From contig NZ_CP044524.1 of NCBI RefSeq assembly GCF_008831545.1, positions 467,769 through 531,768 of the forward strand: DNA of 64,000 bases, in the 5' to 3' direction. The translations under genes were made by a program, and so were the position numbers. Positions 42,297-50,295 of the stretch are shown here, piece by piece (position 1 is the first letter of the stretch; every line of letters starts with the position of its first letter). The DNA comes from Halorussus halophilus. GTDB taxonomy: Archaea > Halobacteriota > Halobacteria > Halobacteriales > Haladaptataceae. The notes under the pieces were generated by a model that did no database searches, was not told where the DNA came from, and worked only from the letters and a program-made list of their open reading frames with translations.

Positions 42297-43034
42297 TTAC
42301 CGATGCTGTTCGATGGTCCGGCGCAGGTCCGCTTCGACTGACCTCGAATCGGCGTCCGCAACGGTCAACGTGGCGCGACGCTCGTCCATGTCCGCCATCT
42401 CGGCAAGCAGACCGCCGCGCTTGTCGATTTCGACGTGGACGGTCAGTTCGCCCTCTGACTCGCGGGGGACGAGTTCGAGTTCGTCGAAGTCGCCCGCGAA
42501 CGGGCCGGAACGGGGCTTGAACTCGAACTCTTGGATGAACGAGCGCCGCGAGGTGAACGCGCCGTGGGGGTCGGCCTGACACTCCGCGGTGTGGAACGTG
42601 AACCCGAGCGACTCGACGGCGTCGAAGACTGCTTGGAGGCGCGGACTCGGTTCTACCTCGATGTAGTCCTTGTCCTCGGGGTCGAGCGCCCAGTCGATGT
42701 CCAGTCCCGTCTCCACCCACACGTCCGTGTGCCCCATCGTGGTGGGCGTGCTGTAGGGAATCGTGAACTCCACGTCGAAGGTCCGCTCCTCGTCGGGTTC
42801 GATGGTGAACGACTCGGTGAGTCGGAACTTGTCGATGACGCTGCTCTTGCGGCCGTCTTCGGTGCGATAGCTCGTGATGAGCGCGAAGTAGACGTCGTCT
42901 ACGTCCTGTCCGGTCGAACCGCCGTGGACTTCGACTTCGGCCTCGACGGTCTCGCCTGGTCGGAAGGTCGTCTTCGGGAGGATGGTGTCTACCTCGGCGG
43001 CACCGATGCCGACGCTGGAGAGGATGTTTTTCAT
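42297..43034 (-). CDS. SpoOM-like arrestin-fold protein
   Basis: A 245-residue protein. MKNILSSVGIGAAEVDTILPKTTFRPGETVEAEVEVHGGS and the following IDKFRLTESFTIEPDEERTFDVEFTIPYSTPTT match the SpoOM (sporulation-control) arrestin-like family. The C-terminal part (RRSFIQEFEFKPRSGPFAGDFDELELVP) is also conserved in SpoOM. Bacterial SpoOM influences sporulation; the archaeal role is unknown. It is about 80 bp from the membrane-protein gene. Confidence 0.88.
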   Translation of the reverse strand: MKNILSSVGIGAAEVDTILPKTTFRPGETVEAEVEVHGGSTGQDVDDVYFALITSYRTEDGRKSSVIDKFRLTESFTIEPDEERTFDVEFTIPYSTPTTMGHTDVWVETGLDIDWALDPEDKDYIEVEPSPRLQAVFDAVESLGFTFHTAECQADPHGAFTSRRSFIQEFEFKPRSGPFAGDFDELELVPRESEGELTVHVEIDKRGGLLAEMADMDERRATLTVADADSRSVEADLRRTIEQHR

Positions 43035-43140
43035 CGCAGGCGAGAGTCGTCAGCGAGAGCACCTATCCTTTGTGGCGACCGAGACAACACGCCACAAACG
43101 GCCACAAGACGAATTACGGGAAGTGTGCACCACTTAGCCA

Positions 43141-43890
43141 ATGACCAACGCTCGCCCGCGACTCCTCGCGCTCTCCGTTGTGCTACTCCTCATCCTCGCC
43201 GGGTGTTCGGCGAGCGAACCACAGCGAGCGACGACGAACGTCGAAACGGAGGCAGGCGGAACAGTGACCGCCTCTGGGGACGTGGTGGAGACACAGGTGA
43301 GCGGGACGACGGAGTCGCGAGCGACCTCGAAAACCCAGACGACGCGGGGGGCAAACGACGATGGCGACGGTGACGCTTCCAGTGACCAATCCGCAGACGA
43401 CCAGTCCGAGCAGTCGAACGACGTGGCGGCGCAGGCCGACAGTAGGAACTCGACCGTCGCCCGAACTGGCAACGTCAGCGTCGTCTCGCAGACCGACGCT
43501 GACGGTGATGGCTACGCGACGGCGTTCGTCCTCCAGATTCGTGCGAACACGACGCTCGTGGACACTGACCTCGGAGGCCAAGACGGCGACCCCTACTTCG
43601 TTGTGACCGTGGGAGATTCGGAGGTAGCGACCACCGAGCAGGTCGAACGACGCCTCAACGAGACTCTCACGGTCGAAATAAACGAGTCGAAACTGTCGGA
43701 CGTGACGCGCAAGAGCAAGACAGTCACGGTGACACTCCGAGACCGCGACCTCCTCACTGACGACGAGATAGCGAGTTGGTCCGTCGAAATCGACGTGGAA
43801 TCTGCGACCGACGACGAACAAGGAGGCGAGTCTGGGAACGAGGAAGCGGGGAACAAGGAGTCTGGGAACGAGACGACGACTGGCGTGTGA
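43141..43890 (+). CDS. Lipoprotein with acidic repeat-like stalk
   Basis: A 249-residue protein. MTNARPRLLALSVVLLLILAG followed by Cys is a Sec-type signal with lipobox. A low-complexity Asp/Ser/Thr-rich stalk covers about residues 20-100. A folded part (NVSVVSQTDADGDGYATAFVLQIRANTTLV) contains a DADGDGYA calcium-like loop. The tail repeats ESGNE motifs. It is probably anchored on the cell surface, function unknown. Confidence 0.65.
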   Translation: MTNARPRLLALSVVLLLILAGCSASEPQRATTNVETEAGGTVTASGDVVETQVSGTTESRATSKTQTTRGANDDGDGDASSDQSADDQSEQSNDVAAQADSRNSTVARTGNVSVVSQTDADGDGYATAFVLQIRANTTLVDTDLGGQDGDPYFVVTVGDSEVATTEQVERRLNETLTVEINESKLSDVTRKSKTVTVTLRDRDLLTDDEIASWSVEIDVESATDDEQGGESGNEEAGNKESGNETTTGV

Positions 43891-43910
43891 GTGTTCGGAC
43901 TACTCCGATT

Positions 43911-44696
43911 CTACTCCGTACCGAGTGACTCCGCCCCGGCACGAAGTCGCGCGAACAGCGACTCGCCCCACGCGACCGCCGGAGCGGTGTCGTTGTGGAC
44001 GAACCCGAGGATAGCACCGTCGTCGTACAGCATCACGCCGACCGATTCCGTTGGCGTGCCGTCGGAATCGGCGTGTTCGAAGAGTACGAGACTGAACGGA
44101 AGCGTCTCGGAGACTTCCCCAACAGTGACGCCGGGGACCTGAAGAAGCGAACGGAACTCCTCGGAACGTCGCTCCAGTAACCACTCGGTGACTTCCGTCG
44201 CAAACAAGAACGTCGCGTCCATCCCCGCCCGAAGTCGCCGACCGTAGATATCGACGTAGCGCGGGATTATCGCCGACGCGAACACGCGAGCGTCGGTCAC
44301 GTCCGAGAGGATGGACTCCAGTTTGCTGACTGGTTCCTGTGGACTGTGCTGGGTCGGGACCGAGACCGAGGCGTCTTCGAGCAACGCGGCGTCGAGCGGA
44401 GTGTCCGGCGGGAGGTCGGCGAGTGCGGTTCGTAGTTCGGCCAGTCCGAGCAGGCGCTCGCTGTACCGGTCGTACTCCGCGAGAGCGAGTTTGCCGACGA
44501 GCGTCGTCCGATAGCCGTCTCGGGTCCGTTCGACGAACCCGGCCCGTTCGAGTTCGCGGAGCGCGCGGTCTATCGTCGAACGCGACTCGTCGAGTTCCCG
44601 TCCCAACTCGGACTTCTGGCGTGGCGTCCGAAGATAGTGGAGGAAGTGGCTCCGCGTCTGCAACCACTTCTGGAGGTCGGCGAGCGGAGGGCGCAT
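43911..44696 (-). CDS. FilR1-like winged-helix transcription regulator
   Basis: From ATG 44696 the protein has 261 residues. The winged helix SELGRELDESRSTIDRALRELERAGFVERTRDGYRTTLVG is followed by a FilR1/methanogenesis-regulator-like middle domain. That domain has DIYGRRLRAGMDATFLFATEVTEWLLE and the conserved EVSETLPFSLVLFEHADSDGTPTESVGVMLYDDGAILGFVHND. Such regulators sense small ligands with the C-terminal part. A TATA-like CTATATA (44728-44734) lies 32-38 nt upstream, which argues against the longer start that adds an N-terminal membrane segment. Confidence 0.8.
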   Translation of the reverse strand: MRPPLADLQKWLQTRSHFLHYLRTPRQKSELGRELDESRSTIDRALRELERAGFVERTRDGYRTTLVGKLALAEYDRYSERLLGLAELRTALADLPPDTPLDAALLEDASVSVPTQHSPQEPVSKLESILSDVTDARVFASAIIPRYVDIYGRRLRAGMDATFLFATEVTEWLLERRSEEFRSLLQVPGVTVGEVSETLPFSLVLFEHADSDGTPTESVGVMLYDDGAILGFVHNDTAPAVAWGESLFARLRAGAESLGTE

Positions 44697-44708
44697 GTCG
44701 TAGTGATA

Positions 44709-44734
44709 GTTCTCTCGAACTAAGAACCTATATA
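44709..44734 (-). promoter_or_regulatory. TATA element and inverted repeat before the FilR1-like gene
   Basis: CTATATA on the plus strand (44728-44734) is the TATA site for the minus-strand gene. GTTCT (44709-44713) and AGAAC (44723-44727) form 5-bp inverted arms just downstream of it. Autoregulation is plausible from that position. Confidence 0.45.
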
Positions 44735-44933
44735 CTACAAGCAATATAAGTGTCCCAAAAATATTTATTGCAAAAGCCATCGTTCGAGTTACTGCTCAGT
44801 GAGTAAAATAAAGGACCGAACGTCGAAATCACCGATTGCTGGTGTAGCTACGCCAGTTGTGTGCGACTGACACCGGCCATACCATTGTCGAAACCCAAGG
44901 GAGCTTACCCCTCCCTCTCGAAGTGGCGCCAAC

Positions 44934-44939
44934 AAAAAA
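44934..44939 (-). terminator. Candidate T-rich terminator of the peptide-binding protein gene
   Basis: On the minus strand a T6 run follows the stop codon of the 44966-46750 gene by about 27 nt. A weak AGAG/CTCT hairpin precedes it. Archaeal termination often uses such T runs without strong stems. Confidence 0.45.
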
Positions 44940-44965
44940 GTCGAGAGTCGAACCGCTCTACCGCG

Positions 44966-46750
44966 CTATTCGACGTCCGTCGTGTTGAACATCTGCCTGC
45001 TCGGTCCGGCCGCGCCGAACTGCGGCGGGTTGACCGTGTCGTACCAGAACCGCTGGTCGATGCGGTGGTACGTCGGCAGGAAACAGACGTCCTCCCAGTT
45101 TGCCTCCTCGATCTGGACGTACGCCTCGTTGCGGGCTTGTTCGGCTTGGTCGGTCGGTGCGGGATTGTTCTGAATCTGTTCCCACGCGCTGGTCGCCTGA
45201 TTGGCCGCCTCGGTGCCGGACCAGTTGACGTACGAGATGGGTGCGTCCTGCGAGGTGTCGGTCTGCGGTGGGTTCAGCAGTTGCAGGAAGTTGTCTGGCG
45301 CGGGCCAGTCCATGATCCACCCCAGCGAGTACGCCTGCAGGTTGCCGTTCCGGCCCCGTTCGAGGAGCGTCGAGAACGGCGCGCTCTCGACGTTGACGTC
45401 GATGAAGGCGCTCTGGAGTTGGTCGCGCAGGAGGATAGCGACTTCCTCCCACGTCGGCGACGACTGGTAGACGGTGAACGTGAAACTTGCCCGGTTGTTC
45501 GGACCGAAGCCAGCGTCTTGCATCACCTGTCGCGCTTGGTCGAGTTGCGTCTCGTTGTAGCCGTACGGGTAGTTCTGCTGTGCGTGCTGGTTGTACGCCT
45601 CCGGCCCACCCGGATAGATGGACGGCGGCGTGAAGTGATAGCTCGCCTCGCCGCGACCCTTGAAGATTTGTTCGATGACGGCCTGCTGGTTCATCGCGTA
45701 CGCGGCCGCCTGTCGAATCGGCTTGTCCACGGCGGCCGTGTTGAAGCCGACGTAGAACGCGTTGATGGTCGGCACGCCGAGGTAGTTCAGTGTCTCGCCG
45801 TTGCGAACCGGTCCGTACGTCCCGGTCTCCCGACCCTGTTGGTCCGTGTTCTCGACGGTCAACTTGGACGGGTCGTAGAAGTTCGTCGGAATGGAGAAGT
45901 AATCGGCGTTCTGGTTCATCGCGTACGTCCAGTGGGCGTTGGCGTCCTCGATGATGGCCCAGTTGATGGCTTCGACGTTGGCGGCGTTCCCGTGGTAGTC
46001 GTCGTACCGCGAGACTTGGGCTTCCGTGTTGCTCTGCCACCGCTCGAACTGGAACGGTCCCGCGCCGATGGGATTGCTCGTCGCGAACTGGTTGTACGGC
46101 ATCTGGCCGTCGTATCCTTCGATGTCGCCGACGATGCCCTCCGGGAGGGCGGCGAACGCCGTGTAGGCGAGCATCGGGAGTGTCGCGTGGAATGGCTGTT
46201 CGAGCCTCATCTCCAGCGTCTTGTCGTCTACGGCGTTGACACCGAGCGTCCCCGGTCGATACACTTCCTCGCCGTCCTGTTGCATCGTCTCGTGTTGGAC
46301 GCCGATGGAGTCGAGGATGAAGTAGCTCCGTCGGGACTCGTCGGAGGCCGCCAGTCGCTCCCACGAGTAGACGAAGTCCTGCGCAGTGACGTCTTTGCCG
46401 TTGTGGAACGTCGCGTTCTCCTTGATGTTGAACGTGTACGTTCGGAAGTCGTCGGACGTGTTGAACTGACTAGCGAGCAGGTTCTTTACCTCGACGTCGC
46501 CGAACGGATAGTTCATCAGCGCGTCGAACACCTGCTGGATGACGGTCCCAGACGCGGTGTCGGTCGCCTTGATGGGGTCCATCGTCGTCATCGACCGATT
46601 GATGAGGTTCAGCGTACCGCCGCCACCCCCGTCCCCGTCCTGCGTGGTCGTGTCTTGTGCCGCTCCAGTGCCTGTGAGTGCGACAGCCGCCGCGGTCCCG
46701 CCGGTTGCTTTCAGGAAGGACCGACGTGACATGTTGGATTTCTCGGACAT
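44966..46750 (-). CDS. Peptide-type (DppA/OppA) ABC transporter substrate-binding protein
   Basis: A 594-residue Tat protein. NMSRRSFLKATGGTAAAVAL is the signal, and a Gly-rich linker follows. The body is the SBP_bac_5 fold: GGTLNLINRSMTTMDPIKATDTASGTVIQQVFDALMNYPF, the FKE-like FNIKENATFHNGKDVTAQDFVYSWERL, and a C-terminal PNDFLQLLNPPQTDTSQ-like region. Peptide-type binding proteins deliver oligopeptides or nickel to Dpp/Opp permeases. No permease or ATPase gene adjoins, so it is an orphan or acts as a surface protein. Confidence 0.9.
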   Translation of the reverse strand: MSEKSNMSRRSFLKATGGTAAAVALTGTGAAQDTTTQDGDGGGGGTLNLINRSMTTMDPIKATDTASGTVIQQVFDALMNYPFGDVEVKNLLASQFNTSDDFRTYTFNIKENATFHNGKDVTAQDFVYSWERLAASDESRRSYFILDSIGVQHETMQQDGEEVYRPGTLGVNAVDDKTLEMRLEQPFHATLPMLAYTAFAALPEGIVGDIEGYDGQMPYNQFATSNPIGAGPFQFERWQSNTEAQVSRYDDYHGNAANVEAINWAIIEDANAHWTYAMNQNADYFSIPTNFYDPSKLTVENTDQQGRETGTYGPVRNGETLNYLGVPTINAFYVGFNTAAVDKPIRQAAAYAMNQQAVIEQIFKGRGEASYHFTPPSIYPGGPEAYNQHAQQNYPYGYNETQLDQARQVMQDAGFGPNNRASFTFTVYQSSPTWEEVAILLRDQLQSAFIDVNVESAPFSTLLERGRNGNLQAYSLGWIMDWPAPDNFLQLLNPPQTDTSQDAPISYVNWSGTEAANQATSAWEQIQNNPAPTDQAEQARNEAYVQIEEANWEDVCFLPTYHRIDQRFWYDTVNPPQFGAAGPSRQMFNTTDVE

Positions 46751-47079
46751 GCAGACGAGTGGACAACGAGGTGGCTTATGTAATTAATCAATATTAATGA
46801 AGGATTAGCAGTTTAGTAAAACCACACGACGGAACACGTGTTTGGACGAACGTGTGCGAATCAAACGAAATCAGTCGAAACCGCTCGGAAGGTCGGCCAC
46901 GGAACGGTACTGTACCCCAGGTAGACGCTACCCAATAGAGTTTCAGCGACTGGACTGGTCGAGTACGCGTTCCCTGACAGTTCGCAGTCTCGGTCGGTGG
47001 TGAGAACAGCACGCGCCTGCGGAGATACATCCGGTGCATAACAAAACCACTCGGTGCCGTTTTCGTCGGAAAATACCGC
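46751..47079. other. Divergent intergenic region between the binding-protein and pilin genes
   Basis: No gene is supported. AT-rich DNA at 46775-46800 includes a TAATTACATAAG-type TATA for the minus-strand gene (about 30 nt from ATG 46750). Near 47037 a CATAACAAAACC could serve the plus-strand pilin gene. The middle 200 bp holds nothing recognisable. Confidence 0.4.
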
Positions 47080-47550
47080 ATGGGACCATCGAACCTCATC
47101 GAGCGACTGCGGGAGAGAGAGCCACTACGAGACGACCGCGCCACGTCTCCGACTATCGGAGCAGTGTTGCTCGTCGCCGTGACCGTGCTACTGGCGACGA
47201 CAGCAGGCGCGGGGATGTTCTCGCTGGCGCAGAGCCAGCAGGTCGCCTTCGCAACCGCGACGGTGGACCACGACCCCGGCGAAGACAGGGTGTCCGTGAC
47301 GTGGGTGGCCAACGCCGACGCCGAGCAACTGTGGGTGAAGATTCTGGTCGGCGACGAGAGCAGGACGGTGACGCTGAACGCGGTGGGCGACAAGGTGGTC
47401 GTGGACGAGGACGGCGTGCGAGTGAGTCAGTCCAAAGTAGTGACGTGGAACCACCCCACGGTCTCGGACGGCGACGAAGTGACGGTGACGGTGGTCGCTC
47501 GGAAAGGCGGGGAGTCGGTCGTGCTGTCGGAACAGACGGCCAGAATATAG
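47080..47550 (+). CDS. Type IV pilin-like protein
   Basis: A 156-residue protein. The N-terminal DDRATSPTIGAVLLVAVTVLLATTAGAG is a class III pilin signal with a charged n-region and a hydrophobic helix that begins just past the likely prepilin cleavage site (after RATSPTIGAVL). The rest is beta-rich (VSVTWVANADAEQLWVKILVG, VVTWNHPTVSDGDEVTVTVVARKG). It would be exported and assembled by archaeal PilBC-type machinery, or act as an archaellin-like minor subunit. No assembly gene adjoins. Confidence 0.8.
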   Translation: MGPSNLIERLREREPLRDDRATSPTIGAVLLVAVTVLLATTAGAGMFSLAQSQQVAFATATVDHDPGEDRVSVTWVANADAEQLWVKILVGDESRTVTLNAVGDKVVVDEDGVRVSQSKVVTWNHPTVSDGDEVTVTVVARKGGESVVLSEQTARI

Positions 47551-47824
47551 GGTAGGGGACGGTGAACCTCTATTTCCACGGCTTCTGTACTGAGGATACT
47601 CCGAGAAGGTTCCTGCTCACACTCGACGTACGAGAGACCGGACAGCAGGGGCCACGAATCTTCCCAACCGACTCGCTCGCCGTGTTCGCTCGTCCACGTC
47701 ACATCGCTCCGCTCAGGAGGACCATTTCGGGATTCGGCCGCACCTACCGGGTGATAGGTTTCTACGTTCGGACTACGTCCCGTAACTGATTCTGTGGTTT
47801 TGCTCGATACGTGGCGCAATTTGC

Positions 47825-48238
47825 TTATTCGACTTCCTCGTGTTGAGCATGGTCAACCCATTCGACAAGTGCAGAATCGCCTGTGAACCGAATGGTTCCG
47901 TGCCGCTGGTCGTAATCAATTACTTCTGCATCCCTCAGTTTAGGCAACAAGGAGTGATGGAGTTCGATTCGGACTTTCTCTCGGTTGACCTGCTTGTCAG
48001 TTTCTTCTCCTGCCGCTTTGTACTTGCTTACGCCTTTCACAGCGTCATCGATTTCCGCGACTTCCCCTTCCTTCGTGACCAAGTAGTAAAGAAGATAGCG
48101 ACAGTGTTCGTTACTCAGCAGGCTAAAGACGGTATTGAGGTCGGCAGTAACGCTTGGAGAACGATCTACTATCGAAGAATCGTTCTCTACCACACCCCTT
48201 AATTCCCCTTTGTCTTCCGGGAAATCATCGTCAGACAT
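47825..48238 (-). CDS. DUF7344-type winged-helix protein
   Basis: A 137-residue protein. VTADLNTVFSLLSNEHCRYLLYYLVTKEGEVAEIDDAV is the DUF7344 helix-turn-helix start (recalled from haloarchaeal families, not verified). The later NREKVRIELHHSLLPKLRDAEVIDYDQRHGTIRFTGD is the winged part. Base composition is lower in GC than neighbours and the flanking DNA is AT-rich, which may indicate recent transfer. A TATA-like TTTATGG lies about 25 nt upstream. Confidence 0.75.
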   Translation of the reverse strand: MSDDDFPEDKGELRGVVENDSSIVDRSPSVTADLNTVFSLLSNEHCRYLLYYLVTKEGEVAEIDDAVKGVSKYKAAGEETDKQVNREKVRIELHHSLLPKLRDAEVIDYDQRHGTIRFTGDSALVEWVDHAQHEEVE

Positions 48239-48324
48239 CTGATCGTACCTTTAATATCCATAAAGTAAATCGTGGTGCCTAACTGTTTAGGTTCGGCCCG
48301 TCAGCAGTACGTGCGTTCCGTTTC

Positions 48325-48603
48325 TCAGTCCACGTACAGCGAGTACGTAATCACGGCAAACCCAATCGCAGTGAGCGCGCTCTCGATGACCAGCACCAGA
48401 TTCCGGTCGAGTCCGATGGCTTGGTCGGCGATACCCGCCAGAAACGCCCCGAGCGTGACGACGGCGAAGCCAATCGACAGTGCGCGGAGCGCAGGCGACC
48501 CAGTGCGCCGGTAGGCCTTGAACGCGAAGTAGGTGATGAGACCGCCGAGCAGTAACGAGGTGGTCTTCAGAACGATTACCAGCGTGGTGATTCCGTCTAT
48601 CAT
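48325..48603 (-). CDS. DUF7521-type three-helix membrane protein
   Basis: A 92-residue protein starting MIDGITTLVIVLKTTSLLLG. It has three hydrophobic helices and a cytoplasmic KAYRRTGSPALRAL loop, the DUF7521 pattern known in haloarchaea (recalled). Its start overlaps the preceding winged-helix gene by 4 bp (48600-48603, ATGA), so the two proteins are translated together. It may tether or sense for that regulator. Confidence 0.75.
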   Translation of the reverse strand: MIDGITTLVIVLKTTSLLLGGLITYFAFKAYRRTGSPALRALSIGFAVVTLGAFLAGIADQAIGLDRNLVLVIESALTAIGFAVITYSLYVD

Positions 48604-49004
48604 GTTTCCTTTCGAACCTCCGACCACATGTCGGCGAGTCGTTCGTCGGTCGATTCCGGCGGTCGCTCGATAGCGACCGAGAGAGTTCGCTCCTCGGTGA
48701 GTTCGACCGACACCTCCTCGAAGTCGAGCCCGTACCGCGTCGTGTGGTGACCGTCGCTACGGACCTCAGTCAGTTCCGTCACCAGCGACGCGTCGCTGAG
48801 CAGGTCGAGTTTCCGGTAGACCGTCGAGAGTGGCACGTCGGTCGCGTCCGAGAGTTCGCTCGCTGTCATGGGTTCGTCTAGTTGCCGCACGATTGCCCGG
48901 CAGTCTGGGTCGTCGAGCGCGTCGAGAACCGCCTGCAAGTCGGGGGCGTTCGCCGTACCCGCCGGGTCGCGCACCATTCGTTCGACTGTTTCGTGACTCG
49001 ACAC
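48600..49004 (-). CDS. Winged-helix regulator paired with the DUF7521 membrane protein
   Basis: From GTG 49004 the protein has 134 residues. The helix-turn-helix reads AVLDALDDPDCRAIVRQLDEPMTASELSDATDVPLSTVYRKLDLLSDASLVTELTEV, and the wing follows. GTG is used because no in-frame ATG lies at a better position; the nearby ATG at 49006 is in another frame. It is divergent from the multicopper oxidase gene, and the intergenic inverted repeats at 49064 and 49084 are probable binding sites. This would make it the local regulator. Confidence 0.85.
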   Translation of the reverse strand: MSSHETVERMVRDPAGTANAPDLQAVLDALDDPDCRAIVRQLDEPMTASELSDATDVPLSTVYRKLDLLSDASLVTELTEVRSDGHHTTRYGLDFEEVSVELTEERTLSVAIERPPESTDERLADMWSEVRKET

Positions 49005-49063
49005 ATAATTCGTTCGACTCGGCCGAGCAGAGTTGCTGGTTGCGTGTCACTGTGACGCACTAT

Positions 49064-49100
49064 TTCTCAGGAGTTGAGAACGAAACTCAGCTGGTGAGAA
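49064..49100. promoter_or_regulatory. Paired inverted repeats between the regulator and the copper-oxidase genes
   Basis: TTCTCAGGAGTTGAGAA (49064-49080) and AACTCAGCTGGTGAGAA (49084-49100) share the core CTCA-N5-TGAGAA. Their centres are 20 bp apart, about two helical turns. GTCACTGTGAC at 49046 is a third palindrome. The TATA element TTTTAA (49115-49120) for the oxidase lies 15 bp beyond, so the sites occupy an activator position. Confidence 0.6.
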
Positions 49101-49148
49101 TCACCGCCGCCTGCTTTTAAGTAGGGGTGTGAAGGTCAGCATGTAACC

Positions 49149-50294
49149 ATGAGCCAAATCGGTGCCCCCGGAGACGGACCGTCCCGACGCGACTTTCTGA
49201 AAGCCACTGGTGCTGGCGGCCTCGCAGCGACCGCAGGCTGTACGGCACCGAGCGGACAGGAACCCCAATCGAACCAGCAGAAAGCCATGCAGAGCAACGC
49301 CGACGTTCCGTACACGAGTCCGCCCGAAATCGTCAACGTGGACGAGCAGGGCGGGAAGGTCACACTGAGCGCACGCGAAGCGAAGCAGGCCGTCCACCCC
49401 GGCGATTCGATGGGCGGTCCCGTCGAACTGCCGCGCGTCTGGGCCTTCCAAGCAGACGACGGTGAACCGAGCGTTCCCGGTCCCATCCTCCGCACGACGG
49501 AGGGCGAGGACATGGAAGTGACGCTGGACAACACGCAGAGCGACATGCCCCACACGCTCCACTTCCACGGCGCACGCAAGACGTGGGAGAACGACGGCGT
49601 GCCGACGACGACCGGTATCACGGTCAACCCCGGCGAGAAACACACCTACACGATTCCGGCGAACGTGCCCGGCACGCACTTGTACCACTGCCACTTCCAG
49701 ACGCCGCGCCACATGGAGATGGGGATGTACGGCATCTTCCGCGTGGACCCGAAGGGGTACGAACCCGCAGACCGCGAGTACTTCATGACGTTGAAGGACT
49801 GGGACTCGTCGCTCTCGCGGATGATGGCTGGCGAGAAGGCGAACTACAACCCGCGCCAGCGGAACTGCGACGTGTTCACCATCAACGGGAAGTCTGCCCC
49901 GCGCACGCTCCACCCCGAAGACGGGTCGCCAATCATCGTCAAGCAAGGCGAGACGATTCGGGTTCACTTGGTCAACGCGGGCTACATGTCCCACCCGATG
50001 CACATCCACAACCACCGCTTCCAGTTGATCGAGAAAGACGGCGGAAATATCCCCGAGGCGGCGCGCCACGACGAGGACGTGACGAACCTCGGACCCGCCG
50101 AGCGACACACTATCGAGTTCGAAGCGGACGCTGACCCCGGCATCTACCTGATGCACTGCCACAAGGTCAATCACGTCATGAACGGCCGGAGTTACCCGGG
50201 CGGGATGCTCAGCGCCGTCGTCTACGAGTCGGCGATGGACACCGACATCTTCGCCAAACTGATGGAGTACGCGGGCTACGAAGGAGGGAACTGA
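49149..50294 (+). CDS. Two-domain multicopper oxidase
   Basis: A 381-residue protein. SRRDFLKATGAGGLAATAGC is a Tat signal with lipobox. Domain 1 has HTLHFHG (His138, His140) and HLYHCHFQTPRHMEMGM (His180, Cys181, His182, His188, Met193). Domain 2 has HPMHIHNH (282-289) and MHCHKVNHVMNG (His336, Cys337, His338, His342). HCH motifs for a trinuclear site occur in both domains, and the Cys-His-Met ligands of a type-1 site can be assigned in both. That fits two-domain (type A-like) oxidases rather than copper nitrite reductase. Halocyanin is the next gene, 1 bp away. Confidence 0.88.
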   Translation: MSQIGAPGDGPSRRDFLKATGAGGLAATAGCTAPSGQEPQSNQQKAMQSNADVPYTSPPEIVNVDEQGGKVTLSAREAKQAVHPGDSMGGPVELPRVWAFQADDGEPSVPGPILRTTEGEDMEVTLDNTQSDMPHTLHFHGARKTWENDGVPTTTGITVNPGEKHTYTIPANVPGTHLYHCHFQTPRHMEMGMYGIFRVDPKGYEPADREYFMTLKDWDSSLSRMMAGEKANYNPRQRNCDVFTINGKSAPRTLHPEDGSPIIVKQGETIRVHLVNAGYMSHPMHIHNHRFQLIEKDGGNIPEAARHDEDVTNLGPAERHTIEFEADADPGIYLMHCHKVNHVMNGRSYPGGMLSAVVYESAMDTDIFAKLMEYAGYEGGN

Positions 50295-50295
50295 G

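Noticed and set aside
44697..44780. N-terminal membrane segment upstream of the FilR1-like regulator
   Set aside because: It lies across the TATA element, so the ATG at 44696 is a better start.
44940..44975. tRNA-like GGTTCGACTC on the minus strand
   Set aside because: The stem arms do not pair and the region is the 3' end of the binding-protein gene.
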